Source of the DNA: Deroplatys truncata
Lineage: Eukaryota; Arthropoda; Insecta; Mantodea; Mantidae
Assembly: GCA_030765065.1 (NCBI GenBank)
Contig: CM060979.1
Span: 107,186,350-107,250,349, forward strand
Reading direction: 5' to 3'
DNA: 64,000 nucleotides
The translations under genes and the position numbers were made by a program. The notes beneath the pieces are model-generated. The model was not told the origin of the DNA. It saw nothing but the letters and a program-made list of their open reading frames with translations, and did not search any database. Shown here one piece after another: positions 12,100-24,241 of the stretch. Position 1 is the first letter of the stretch. Every line of letters begins with the position of its first letter.

Positions 12100-13845
12100 C
12101 AAGCAATTACTGCCCGTCACAGAGCGACCCACAAAAACAGGTCTGTTCTCTTCTTATACATGTTACACAATAATGTTATATGGGTGACCACATTACGGTC
12201 GAAGGATATCCAGCCTACGTTACCTACCTATATCGATAGCAACCAACTAGTAATTTACTCCATTTCCGCAAATTAAACAGCTGCAGGACCGTCCTCCCTG
12301 AATTAAGCTTTCTCAGGTATTTTCCTCAGTTCTCAGTATTTGCAAATGCATGGAAGGTACTCCACACTTAGACCTGAAACATCTCCTTTCCAAATTACCT
12401 TTCACAATTATCATTTCGTTTAATATATCAACGTCTATGGTGTCGTATATGGAAAGAATGGGTGTTACACACTATTAAAATACCCGTTTAACCCTGGACC
12501 CAACTACTACTATTTGTATTAAAGTTTGTTATTTATCTTATCCCAACCAGAACGAAAATGGTAAGCGAGGTTAGCCGAGACAAATATGGGTATCCGATGT
12601 AGTAGAGATGTGGTCATAGTTATTGTCATGGAGACATAAAGAAATGTGACAAAATACTAAACTGAGTAATACTAATTAACTGCAGGCGCACGTTATTTCG
12701 AGTTAATTAAAATTAAGCAATAACACTGTGGCTGAACATTGTCGTTGGATGCCATTTGCGGTAGAAGTTGAGGTTGTTTCTGATTAGGAATGCGATTTTT
12801 TTTTGGTATAATAAGACTAACTACGATAACGCACTAATTGGTAGGGCGTGGCTTAGAACTCGTCTGGGCGATTGTTTTTCACAAAGTAAGGAGACAAATA
12901 GCGGCTTTGACAACTGCTTTAGTAACCATCAGTTTTCATTAATAATTAACAATAGTATTGTACTGCGCTTCCTAAAATTTGTCGCAGTAGTCTGTTCGTG
13001 TTATCTTTTTTTGCTTGGCGCCTGTTATTGTTTACTATTTTGAATTTTGGGTTCTTTGTCCTCCGGCTAGCTATTATTACTCAGTCGAGCAAATATCTCT
13101 TGAGCAGGGCGTGTAAACGGAAAGGAGTTGTTACTAAAAGATAACACTAATAAAATAATTTGTTTTTACACTTCTATTGCCGTCACACTTAACTGATATA
13201 CATATTTAATCTTGATACACGTCTGACTGAAACTGTTATATTTCCGAATGTAACTACAATCATTTATTTACCGCGCACTATTAATTCACGTACTTCACAT
13301 TTTTGTAACTAACTTTACGACGCGAGAGATTCTGTAGAACTGCGCGATGTTTACCTCATGAATGCTTCCTTAGAACTACCTGACGTGTAACTCGCGAGGA
13401 GATTTCTTAGAACTGCGCGATACTTGCTTTTGGCTCAAGAATTTATACTCCCTCACCCCGATATGCCTAAACATTATAATAGAGCTGCTATTGGTTACTA
13501 AAGCGTGCCAACATTAGCGTCTTTTTTATAAGCCAATCATAATTACTAAAACATATGCTCTAGGAAAGATATTCCCTCCATTTCTAAAGAAAGGCGCGCT
13601 ACACTGACGTCATTTGTTTGTCTCTTCTAATTGATAAACAACTCACCCCATCGCTTCATTGTTACCCACTCCTATTGTCAGTTTCAGTGCGGCCGTGTAA
13701 ACTATTTCCTAACAATGCTTTTAGCTAACAAACATCTAAAATCATTGTCATACAATAATGTTAATTTACACTACAATCACTCTGGCTTTCACAGTGTTGT
13801 GATATAAAATACTGCCTCAATTTTATAAACCCTCTTTCGCCTATA
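12100..13845. other. Intergenic DNA with a short direct repeat and CCAAT/CRE motifs
   Basis: Mostly AT-rich. At 13320-13425 a motif (TAGAACTGCGCGAT, preceded by CGCGAG and GAGAT) occurs twice about 75 bases apart. Downstream, inverted CCAAT motifs and a TGACGTCA at about 13615 precede the transposon at 13.85 kb. No gene or element could be assigned; it may be part of an LTR or promoter. Confidence 0.3.
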
Positions 13846-14904
13846 CAGGATGTTTCAAAATAGGAGCATAAATTCAGGTATGCGTTCCCCATATGTATAC
13901 AATAAAAATGTCCATTACATGTGTTTGGAAATGCTTGGTTTCTGAGTTATGGCCTTCAAAACAGTGATATTCACCATAAAGCTTTTCCTTCCGCAAGTAG
14001 TTGCCATGACAGTAGATATTAATAGGACATTGTGATAGTTCATTCCGAGAAGAAGGGTACATTGAGGTTGTGCTTGGCTTTCGACTCAGCGACATGTACT
14101 CAAATCAGCAGCTAGCAGAAATTTTCATGTACGGTAAGGCGGAAGGCAATGCTGCGCTGGCATTGGCATTACATATTTTCACAATCAGCTTGTATAAGCA
14201 TATGAAAACCCACATGCATTGTTCCATCTCATCACCAAGTGTCAACATGTGGGCCGGTATCATTGGTGATCGGTTAGTTGGACCCCATGTACTTGTAAAC
14301 AGACTTACGGGTCAGGCATACACAAACTTCCTGGGAAACACCATACCTCATGCGTATGAAGACCCTCCACTGAGCATTCGTCAAAAAGCTCGCTTCTTCA
14401 TGATGGCGCTCCTGCACACTTCAGTCCTACCGCTCGCTGGTACTTGGATCAAAGGTTTCCTGATCGATGAATAGGTAGAGGTGGGCTAATTGCTTGGCCA
14501 CCACGTTCACCTGATTTGAACCTTGTCGATTTCTACTTGTGGGATCATTTAAAGGCATTGGTGTATTCGTCTCCGGTGCCTGATATGCAATCCCTTCAGA
14601 ATCGAATCGTGGCAGGTTGTGAGGAAATACACAATACTCCTGGAATGTGGGGCCGTGTTCGCACAGCAATGAGACGTCGATATGAGGCTGTATTCAAACA
14701 GCAGATGGGCACTTTGAACATCTTCTGTAAAGAAAACTATCTACGGTAGCAAATATGTTCCGGCGAATATCACTGTTTTGAAGTCCATAACTCAGAAACC
14801 AAGCACTTCTGGACACATGTTGTAATGGACTCTTTTGTTGTATATATTATGCATATGGGGAATACATACCTGAAATTACGCCCTCTACTTTTGAAACAGC
14901 CTAT
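13846..14904 (+). mobile_element. Tc1/mariner-superfamily transposon with long terminal inverted repeats
   Basis: Left (13846-13990) and right (14757-14904) ends are about 140-bp imperfect inverted repeats. Shared blocks include GGTTTCTGAGTTATGG, TTCAAAACAGTGATATTC and AGGTATG-GTTCCCCATATG. TA dinucleotides flank both ends. The internal gene is shortened, so the element is about 1.06 kb. Confidence 0.85.
14094..14749 (+). pseudogene. Truncated transposase inside the 13.85-kb transposon
   Basis: ATG at 14094 begins MYSNQQLAEIFMYGKAEGNA, the usual N-terminus of this insect transposase family. A large internal deletion removes most of the DNA-binding region and the first catalytic block. The frame resumes at VNMWAGIIGDRLVGPHVL. 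The HDGAPAHF motif with the second Asp (14399-14422) is present but in a shifted frame. Then come WPPRSPDLNLVDFYLWDHLK and the C-terminal TPGMWGRVRTAMRRR, with stop TAG at 14747-14749. The deletion plus frameshift make it inactive. Confidence 0.85.
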
Positions 14905-15369
14905 ATACAGTGAATTTAGTTATTTCTTGCAAACGCTACATATTCCCCCCGTTTATGAATGTTCAATGAAATGGCAACCCTTTACCAGGTAGTTCAACAG
15001 GTAGCATCACGTATCCGAAACAATAGAAGTGAATGAGTGAGATTCTTTAAATTGCCACGGTCCTATTTGTGTCGCCTAAGACTAAACTAGCCGATTGCTT
15101 TCACACTGTATAACAGAAACGTCCTAGAACTTTATCCAAATTTTTAAACAAATAAAAGGTTCATTCAAAGAAGGGTATCTTTGGATAAATACTTCTGAGA
15201 AAATAAGCTTCTCAACAAAAATTTTCTGTTGGTGCGCGCACGCGTGCGCGTTGTAATTCACCATATCAACATTGTCTTGTATACAAGTGAATTATTTTCA
15301 TTGTAAGGTCCACATCTGACAAATAAGATTTTTTTCCCAGGTATTATTTAAATAATTGGAACGATATTT
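14905..15369. other. Intergenic DNA with a GC palindrome
   Basis: No gene. It contains the palindrome listed separately at 15235-15250. Confidence 0.4.
15235..15250. repeat. 16-base perfect palindrome of alternating purine/pyrimidine
   Basis: CGCGCACGCGTGCGCG reads the same on both strands. Alternating CG/CA steps favour Z-DNA or a small cruciform. It may be only a short simple repeat. Confidence 0.6.
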
Positions 15370-16145
15370 CTATGAAGCTTCTACAAACTATTCATGTGAA
15401 AGCTTATTTTCCTATGTACTGCATATTAATGGAGATAAACGTTTGCAGAAATGGCTTCTATACATGTTTCGTTTAAGTACAAGAGGAATATAGGAGATTG
15501 AAGCAATAGTAAAATGTTTAAAACCGGGTCGCTTGATCCGACCTTAAAACTCCATACTCTATCCACGACATCTCGAGAAATAGTTGAATGATAATAGCAC
15601 TTAAAAACGCTGACAAAGATATGAACGATTCAAACCAATAAAAGTGAATACGGAAATGGATAATGCTACAAAAACGTTGTTTGAAATGTATTATGTATTT
15701 TAATGTGCTCTACGCTTTTTGATGAGTGTGTGTATTATCTTTTATCCTTAACCACTTAGACAAAACTGGGCAAAAGTAACTGGCTGTTCCAACAATTCAA
15801 GATATACGTTTTATTTATCACTAAATTTATAAAATGCCATTTTAATCAAATAATTATTTATTTTTATAAAATAGCAATAAATAAAATATTCCACGTGAAG
15901 GATAGTTTGGAAGAGAATGTTTTAAAATATTTTTGCCGAATCTTTGTATGATATCAACTTAAGTATTTAACGTCATTTTCTTTTTGTAAGATATTCTGTT
16001 CACAGACACACACACGCGGACCTTTTCCTAAAAATTTTTGTTTGTTTGTTTGTTTAGGGGGCTCTGAACATCTATTTCCATGAAATCCTGATATCGAACA
16101 TTTGGGCGGAATGCAATACTTCATCTAGCTCTAAATCATAAAAAA
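15370..16145 (+). mobile_element. HINE-like element, copy J (old, diverged)
   Basis: Aligns along its whole length to the family. The left part has ctTCTACAAACTATT and ATTAATGGAGATAAAC. The middle has GAtatACGTTTTATTTATCA and ATTTTAATCAAA. The right part has CTGTTCACAGACACACACAC and GGAATGCAATACTTC, ending before an A run at about 16139. Divergence is higher than in copies A-D and both terminal repeats are eroded. Confidence 0.65.
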
Positions 16146-17095
16146 GAAAAACAGACTACAACAATGAAGCTATCATCATCAAATATGTGACCCAAGAAAA
16201 TGGGCAGACCCATAAATTATAAATACAATACTGAATTATTCTACAAAGAAACGAAACAGGATCCACAATTGGATCGATTGTAGGTTGCTGTGCTTAGCAA
16301 AGGGGATTTTACCTTGCAGTCAGGACTGATAGGTTCTCCTCCACACCCTTACCAGGAAAGCTTACATTTTCCTCACGATAAATATGTAGTAACTGAAATA
16401 TAACACAATTGTTGTTATTTTTTAAATTATTGTAACAATTAACACGGAGAATACATAAATTCGCTGTGAGAGAGGGCTAAATTTGTGAAAATAATTGTTT
16501 AGAGGGATGAGAAGATACACTACGAGGGACAGAAACAAAGTAAGTGAGAAGGAAAAAGGGTAGAAGACGAGAGGAAACTTTGTTTTAGAAGGATCCAAAT
16601 ATATAAAGATAAACAGAATTCTCAACATCAGCGCTGTGATAAGCCCTCACAATTACAGATTAAACGAATTGTTTTATAGAAATAGATTGCCCGCGAAAAA
16701 TACTGAAATCATTTTCATCCAATATAGAAAGAGGACTAACATCATCTATCTTCGGATTTAAGCGAGATTCTACATTGTTGCCATACTGTCCGAAAAAAAA
16801 ATAGGACAAAGCTGTCAAGCAGGCATTTCTATGTTACTGCACACGGTTAAACGGAAGAAGCAACCATAAACGTTTTATGCATTTATAAATGCTATTGCGT
16901 GGCTTCACATCAAATCATAAAAAGGGTTGATTTTATAGAAATAATCCGTTCGGAACTAATAAAGTCTCAAAACAGAACACCGTCCCAATGTTTAAAGCAT
17001 TCAAAATGTGAATAGAAGTTGGGATAAGTCATTGGTAGGCATTCAAGAAATTGGGTAGGCAGAAATGGCTACTAAAACACGTTATACGTATTATA
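16146..17095. other. AT-rich intergenic DNA, nothing recognised
   Basis: The short minus-strand frame at 16422-16628 lacks any motif and is treated as chance. Confidence 0.45.
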
Positions 17096-19393
17096 TAGGC
17101 CGAGAGAAAAGTCCCAGGCCATCGTATTATTTTAGAAACGGAATGAGGTTCCCATTAAACATTTAATTAGAAGCCCACTTTTACAGGTACGTCAAAATAA
17201 TGAGGGTAATCTGGAAATTCGTTATATTGGACCAAAGTCTCATTTTTCAAATAGAATGGGGACCACGAGGCTTTTCAGTCAAGACAATTGCCGTAACCAG
17301 ATTTGACATATATTTTGTGGTTAAAAACTATTTGACTTGCCCAACATGCTGCCCTTATGCTGAACAAAAGTTGTAAGCGCGTGATCTAGCCATTACGGAC
17401 TTCTACAAGAGTACCTGGAAAAATGTTGCAACAGGCATCTATGATGTGTTGCCCAAGATGACGTCCATGAAGGATTTTCATCATATACATCAGTTGTTTA
17501 AAATGACCCTAGAGATAAAGTCGTGGGTATGAACTAAGCGGTCATTCTACAGGATCACGAAAAGCAATCCAATGACCAACAAACTAAATATTTAGACATT
17601 CGGTAACTTTTGCGACGTAATTAGTGACGGATCTCGTCCTGTTGTAAATGAGAAAGGAAGCTGCTACATTCAGCTGCAAGGGACGGAAATAATTTCTGCC
17701 GTAACATTTATAGATAGCACTGTGCATTTACAACATATTCGATGAATATTGGTTCAATAATGTGATTGTCCCAAATTCCACAGCACCATACTACCTTTGG
17801 CTTGTCCCTGGAAATTTACGTAAGTTAGTGTTGATGTCGCTCCAATACCTGTAATTCTGACGATTCACATAGAAATTGGCCTCCTCACAACACAATTCTG
17901 TATGCGAAAGAGGGATTCCGTTGATGTTGATTACAACTCCTGATGCGGAACTCATCACATACACATTTCAGAGCCATATTACTTTCTCTACTACGTATAG
18001 TAGGTAGGGGAAGTATTGTATTCCACCCAAAAAATCGATACAGAGATTTCACCGGAAATACATGTTTTGAGACCCCCTGAATCCAAAAAAAGCATTTTTG
18101 GAAACATGTCCGTGTGTGTGTGTGTCTGTGTGTCTGTCTGTCTGTGAACAGCATAACTCAGAAACGAACAGTCGGATAAACACCAAACTTGGTATTTAGG
18201 TTCAGTATCTTCCAGATATGCGACACGAAGGTTTTCAAGAAAATCGCCCCACCCCAGATTACCCTTTACATGGAAGATTTTTCGAAAATTTTAATTTTAT
18301 CAAAAATGGCTCTAACGATTTTGATTAAAATATCATATGTTTAAGATATATTTATGAAAAATAAAATGTATATCTTGAATTTCCTGGGAATGTCTCCAAA
18401 AGTATTCTTCATTGTGAACGACTTTGGAATAACTGGTAAACCATAAGAGATAGAAAACATTTTACTACACAAAAAATGTAGACCGCGTTAAAATACACAA
18501 TTTATGTCATATACAGTTTTTTTGTTGAGTGAACCATTTTCGAGATATTACTTGTTATTCCCTTAAATTTCTCAATACTTATTTTCTCAAATGGGAATTC
18601 GTTATTCATTTTTTTTGTCTTGAATATGCAAAGAGTGTTAATCTGTGGCAAAGGGAATGGTGCTGCACCTAGCAACCAGCTATTAAGAGATATGTATGTG
18701 CTTAAAGGCTACTGTATTTCTATATTGCCCTTGTAAATATATATTCCCCTTACATCTACAAGAAAATTAGCAATAAGATAGTCTGCAAATGTTTATCTCG
18801 ATTATCATGAAGAGATGGAGAATAAGCGTTTGTATAAATAGCTTGTACAAGAGTAGAGAAAGTCATGTGAGTGTAACACATCAGATTTTTTTTTATAGAT
18901 TCCACATCATCCGGTTGTTGAGAATATCTCGTTATTGATATAAAGACTCCACAAGATAGATGACTGCCGAATATATCATTGCGCTTATAAATGTCGTGTG
19001 TGACACCAAAACATCTGTGTGGCTTGCCTTCAACAACACCAGGTGCTCTAAATTGTTAAATCAGGGATGTGACAGTGCGGTGAGGTATTGGTGGTCTTTC
19101 TGGATGCCGATTGTTTAACTCTGCAGCTATATGCAGCAGTTGCGTTCCCTTGACATCAGGATCACCTCAATCACTTCATCTTTTGTCAGTGCTATTCCTA
19201 GAAATCTGAAGCAATTGATATAAGTTTGAAACCATAACTGATATGGTAAACTGATTACGAAAATGCTTCTGCGAGTAAGTTATGGCTCCATTGTCATTTG
19301 AAAAATGATACTTTAATTCTATATGGCGGATTTACAGATAATCGTTCCGCTTCTAAAATAATAGGATTTTCTGTGACTTTTGAATCGCCTTTT
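17096..19393 (-). mobile_element. Decayed Tc1/mariner-superfamily transposon, split by copy B
   Basis: The two ends share an inverted repeat: TATTATTTTAGAA(A/G)CGGAA near 17124 and its complement near 19340, with AAAAGTC-CAG outside it. Without the 905-bp insertion the element is about 1.4 kb. Minus-strand translation gives an N-terminal TKDEVIEVILMS block (about 19190) and a proline-rich block near 19090 upstream of the insertion. Downstream come CCEEANFYVNRQNYRYWSD (about 17900-17850), then VGHWIAFRDPVE and GHFKQLMYM, then a C-terminal HIIDACCNI...VRNG (about 17400). Many stops and frameshifts show it is an old relic. Confidence 0.7.
17981..18885 (-). mobile_element. HINE-like element, copy B (complete)
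   Basis: Plus-strand order is reversed: ACTTTCTCTACTACG at 17981 and the hairpin end, then the GTGTCTGTCTG microsatellite at about 18113-18145, ending GTAGAGAAAGTCATG...CATCAGA at 18885 before a T run. It interrupts the decayed transposase between its N-terminal part and its FYVNRQN block, so it inserted after that element. Confidence 0.85.
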
Positions 19394-21015
19394 ACATTAA
19401 GAGGGGCACGAAATTAGGTATGCCTTAGATGACACTCTGCATGTCGCAACTGAACCTGTGTGAATCATCTGAAACACGTAGCGTGACGATCTACCTGTTG
19501 TATTTTTCCTTATTATTCTGTTAACCTGAGTCTGTATAGCAATTAATGCTGGTCGACTTTTAAATAAATGAAAAAGAAAAACTTTTTGTACTGTTTAGCT
19601 AAATAATGTGTTCCGCTATTCAATGTCTGTATGTGTTTATAAGCTAAGTTGTTCATTTGGAATAATAATTCTAATGTTCGTTTTTATAAATATTTGCAAT
19701 GAGATCCACTTATATGGATAATACGTGTTAAACATTTCAGGTAATCAAATAAACTCCCTGAATTCTTTCATAAAAACTTCAAAATGTTGGGATATAATAT
19801 AGTGTTAATGGGTAATTATGTGCTGTATGCTTAAATAAATGTTCCAAAAATGCTTCACACGCCCTTTTTAAAACAATCACATATTTAATTGATTTTGTGG
19901 CTGAAATCTTTTATCCTCGAGACTAGCTATATCATGTTTGACTGCTCGAGCAACGGAGGATAGGTAAACAGGCTAGAAGCTTTGAAAAGCTTTAAGTATT
20001 TCCATCCTGAAGGAATCAAAAGAGCGGTGGCAGTAATGAATTTCGGTTGTGATGGCACTGCGTAAAATACCTCCGTATATTCGACCATTCACCTTGATGC
20101 ATTTGATGATACTCTTAGCATCCATTTTCTAATGTAAAGCATCTCTTTAAGCGAAAAGATGACTTTAAACTCATGACTTTTAAAACTCTCTTTAATAATT
20201 TCAGAAAAAGCACACAAAGCGGCAAACCGAAATAAGCCCGAGGTCATCTTGGAGACAGAGAACAGGTATTGGTACAGACTCTTACGTCACAACTGCCTAT
20301 TGCTTTTGTTAGAAACATGGACTGTATCCTACTCCATAAAGTTCTGTATCAGAAAACTTTGTAGACAAACTTCGACCTCGGTGTTTTAAAGTTTTGACAT
20401 TGCAAGCAATCTTATATGGCAGTTAAAAATATAGTGCATTTTCGTAGGAAATTCGTTATTGAGTTTCAGAATTTTACGTAAACTTATTGTTTCTCAGGTG
20501 TATAAACAAAAGAAAATAAATAGGTAACACAAATGTAAAGCATTCCCCCAAGGTAAAACACACACGTTTTCATCTGTGTTTTATTACTATTATTTTTCGG
20601 GGAGAAAAGATTCTTAACCAAATGCCAGCGAAAGCTAAGAACAGGAAAATGGAATACCACTATTACGTATGTCACGAAAATGCCTTCCTCTTCAAACAAA
20701 GTTCAACAGGTGCTAAAATGCCGTGAAGGAAACGAAGATAATTTTATTAGCTTGTTTGCTTGCTTGCATGTGAAATAACACAACTAAAACGCCTTATAAA
20801 TTTTATAAACAAACCTTTACGCGTAGAATACCAGGAAAGTTATTGCTAAGAGCTTTTCGGGAACTTCCAAGTCAACGTTAAAATATTCAGAATTACAAAG
20901 TTGCTGCGTGTTCGGGTATCTCGCTATGTAGTTCAGCGGTAGAGAACCGGCATGAAAAGTCGACTGTTGTTCATGTGTTAATTCTCTTTATAATATATGA
21001 CATACGTTTCTTTGA
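19394..21015. other. AT-rich intergenic DNA with one tRNA-like box
   Basis: At about 20931-20941 TAGTTCAGCGG matches the Pol III box A consensus exactly, but a convincing box B and a cloverleaf are missing, so it is at most a SINE relic. Otherwise nothing was recognised; the 71-codon minus-strand frame at 20484 has no motif. Confidence 0.35.
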
Positions 21016-21785
21016 ACAGCACCACGGTAACATATGAGGCTCGCATTCGGGAGGTCCCGGGCTTGACTCCCCTAAAATAAAATTGAGTTTTATTTATGGA
21101 CGCTCTTATACTGCTGTGGTCCTTTGCCTCCCATTCTATATTGGGCGTGAAAGACCGATAATTTTGCTCAGAGGCCTCTTTATCAGGCTTGAGGTTCTTT
21201 TATGTGCCTTAAATCTACGACACGGGCCACCGGCTTTACTTCCCTTCCGAAGGAAGCCGTGGTAAGGATTTTTACGCCCAAAAAAATTCATCGTCCTCCG
21301 GGTTAACATGGTAAGCACTATATCCGGAGGACGACATTGATATCCCTCGTCCGCCCACTTTGACTTTGGGTTTTTCCTGATTTTCCTTTTTCGTAGGCGA
21401 GTGCGGGATGGTATTTCACCTACCACCATTTCCTTTCCCTCATTTTCCTCCCATATACCGTTTCATATTTCAGGCGTGCTTCAAGGTTTCGTAGTCTATG
21501 GATGTGCAGGACAGATGGTTCGGATGCTTGGTCCAAGGAAAGAGTATTTACCGTGAGAACTAGTTGGTTGAACGGGTCCATCGCCCTCTTTGGGAAGCTC
21601 CAGTAGTATGACTGACCTTCATGCTAGGAATTGTTAGGGACTTCCGTGCGTCACTGTGATCTGTCTGCCTACGGCCTGTAGCATCCTGTGGTCCCTTTAC
21701 TCATATTTTCCTCCTGGGGGTGGTAACCGCAATAGATATTACGTAGGTCGCAATCCACGAGGTATCCCCTCCGCTGTATCCCCTA
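21016..21785 (+). mobile_element. tRNA-derived SINE, family 1, copy b (split by a family 2 SINE)
   Basis: The head at 21020-21075 (CACGGTAACATATGAGGCTC, then GGGCTTGACTCCC as box B) is followed by a family 2 SINE at about 21086-21336. The family 1 body then resumes (TGGGTTTTTCCTGATTTTCC) to about 21780, including the CTGTAGCATCCTGTGGTCCC stretch shared with copy a in reverse orientation. The insertion shows family 2 was active after family 1. Confidence 0.65.
21086..21336 (-). mobile_element. tRNA-derived SINE, family 2, copy a
   Basis: About 250 bp, nearly the same as 40178-40437 (shared TTTATTTATGGACGCTCTT, GCTCAGAGGCCTCTTT, AATCTACGACACG). The tRNA-like head is at the right end on the minus strand (GGATATAGTGCTTACCATG). 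Box B is deleted in this copy but recognisable in the 40-kb copy. Confidence 0.7.
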
Positions 21786-21829
21786 CACCCCATATTATTT
21801 GAATGGCTCAATGGAATAAAAGGTGAATA

Positions 21830-22350
21830 TATTTATCACGAAGGTCCCCCGCAACTGGGACAGAACACGCAGGCCAGTCAGCCCATTGTGCTTCCAATGA
21901 TCCCTGGGAGGCGACCAGATCCCGATGCCGACGGGCGCAAGCATGGACGGTGTCCCTAACGTTTCCAGATAGGACGCATTCGACGCCGCCTGGTCCCTGC
22001 CCATAAGCCACCAACCTCCTGGGTCAGTGGAACCCCACGCTGAGGAGAGACCTAACTAAGCGGTACCGCAGCGACGAAAGGGAAGGAAACTTTGCAGAGC
22101 GCAAGCCACCGTCCAGCCACAACCCAGCGAACACCGTCGCCTGGTCCTACAACTCTGAAACAGATGACAAGGTAGATGATGGGTTCAGGAAATGAGAGAA
22201 AAGAGCGTCATAGTAGAAGATGAACCACTCCAGCATTTACCTGCGACCACGAAAAACCCATGGGCCAGAGCGGACGGTCGCTGGGGATCGATCCCGAGAC
22301 CTCCAGAATGTGGACCACAGACGTAACCGCCTGAGCCATCTGCTCGGTCT
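21830..22350 (-). mobile_element. tRNA-derived SINE, family 1, copy c
   Basis: On the minus strand the head starts at 22350: GATGGCTCAGGCGGTTACG (box A) and GGGATCGATCCCC (box B). A GC-rich body of about 460 bp follows. The two overlapping 68-69-codon minus-strand frames inside (21795-22014) belong to the repeat. Confidence 0.7.
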
Positions 22351-22964
22351 ACGGGATACCTTTTCATAATTCACAAAAATGCTCTGATTAGTTTTGTTTA
22401 TTTCTCCATATATTTCTTTTAACTGAGAAATACTACAAACACTTTATTCACTAGATCTGAAACCATGCTAGCAATTTAAAATCGTTGCTTCCTTTGTAGG
22501 CTTAGCCATTATTAGCTTTTCTGAGTAATCTTATAGACACAGTACATTGGCTACAAAAATACTCGGAGGGGGGGGGTGGTTAAGTCGTACAATGAGTTGC
22601 GTCCTATTACTTTCTCTACCACGTACATAGTAGGTAGAAAATGTATTGCATTTCACCCAAAAATTCGATACCTAGATTTCACTGGAAATGCGTGTTTTAA
22701 GGCTCCTTGAATCCTCCCCCAAAATCATTTTTACAAAAAGATCCACGTTTGTGTGTCTGTGAACAGAATAACTTAAAACCTAAAAGTAGATAAATAACAA
22801 AGTGGACATTTAGGTTCAGTATCTTCTAAGGATGGTAACAAAGATATTCAACAAAGTTCCCCCACCCCAAACTCACTTTAAATGGATCAGCTTATGAAGT
22901 TTTCTACTTTGTAAAGGAATGCTGCAACGATTTTGATTAAAACACCATATATTAATGATATTTA

Positions 22965-24241
22965 CGACGGCGGATTGATAAGCCAGTGACATTTTGAAGA
23001 AAATAAAAATTTTTTCACAAAAATCAATTTTATTTCTCAACATAGTCTCATTTCAATTCAATACACGTTGTCCAACGTTTCTCCAACTTTTTTGACCCTT
23101 CCAAAAAATATGATTTTTCGAAGTCTTCAAAATATGAAGTTGTTTTGACATGTGTTCACTGGACGTACATTTCTTCCCAGCGAGCCAATTTTTCAGGTTT
23201 GAGAAGAGGATGAAGTCACTCGAGCCAAATCTGGAGAATATGGTGGGTGAGGTAGCATTTCGTAACCCAATTTCGCAAATTTTGCTATGGCAATGGCTGA
23301 CTTGTGTGCGGGTGCATTATCCTGGTGAAAGTGAACGTTTTTCTTCACTAAATGGGGTCATTTCTTTAACAATCCCAGGTAAAACTAATCCAGCAATGCG
23401 GCATAATATGAACCTGTGATCGTATTACCCATTTCTAGGTAGTGCATGTCTACCATCCCTTGTCAATCCCAAAAGTCAGCTGCTATGATTTTTCCTGCCG
23501 ACGGAATGGTTTTCGCTTTCTTTGGAGCAGGTTCACAGAAGGAAATCTACTGCTGTGATTGTTGTTTGGCTTCAGGTTGATAGTAATGCATCAAAGTTTC
23601 ATCAACCGTGATATAACGCCGCAAAAACTAATTTGGGTTGCAATAGAAAATGTTTAAACATCGCTGTGAAATGATCACACAATTCCGCTTGTTCTCAACT
23701 GTAAGCAGTCGCGGCCCTCATCTTGCTGACAGCTTTCTCATACCCAAAATTTCGTGTAGAATGTTATACACCCGTTCACTCAGATATTTGCGGTCTTGGC
23801 TATCTCACGGATTGTCACTCGGCGGTCTTCCAACACAATATCGTGAACTTAGTTCACCATTTTTTCTGTTGTATCTCAACCGGCCGTCCTGTGCGCACGG
23901 CATCTCTGAACGGCCATATAGAAATTCTGTGAACCACTTGTGAACCATGCCATGTGATGGAAGAGAGTCCCCATACTACTTGAACAATACTTCTTCCGTT
24001 CCCTTCAGAGTCTTACCACGCAGAACGTAATAATTTATCAGAACACGAAATTCACTTTTCTCCATTTTCTACGAAGCAGCACACATCCACTTATTTTAGA
24101 CGCTCTCAACAGTGCTCTAAGAAACAAATGAGAATTTCTGCGATTATACCCAAAATAGATGTAAGATTTGGGTGCAAACAAGAAACCTGTGATTAGAACG
24201 CTATCTCTCGTCAAAGTCATGCACTTATCAATCCGCCCTCG
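22965..24241 (-). mobile_element. Full-length mariner transposon inserted in copy C
   Basis: Terminal inverted repeats CGACGGCGGATTGATAAG (left) and the complement of CTTATCAATCCGCCCTCG (right) differ at one base, and each end is flanked by TA, the mariner target duplication. Length 1277 bp is typical of complete mariners. The host repeat reads continuously when the element is removed. Confidence 0.95.
23040..24065 (-). pseudogene. Mariner transposase (D,D34D type), broken
   Basis: ATG at 24065 begins MEKSEFRVLI, a standard mariner start. Further blocks follow on the minus strand: YGDSLPSHGMVHKWFTEF (helix-turn-helix), VYNILHEILGMRKLSARW, TVDETLMHYYQPEAKQQSQQ (first catalytic Asp and DET), HQDNAPAHKSAI (second Asp) and PHPPYSPDLA (third Asp). 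An in-frame TAG early on, other stops and frameshifts interrupt it, so it cannot make active enzyme, although the termini are nearly intact. Expected family length is about 345 residues and the span fits that. Confidence 0.9.

Noticed and set aside
20925-20990. Possible tRNA gene
   Set aside because: Exact box A match but no B box, no acceptor stem and no cloverleaf.
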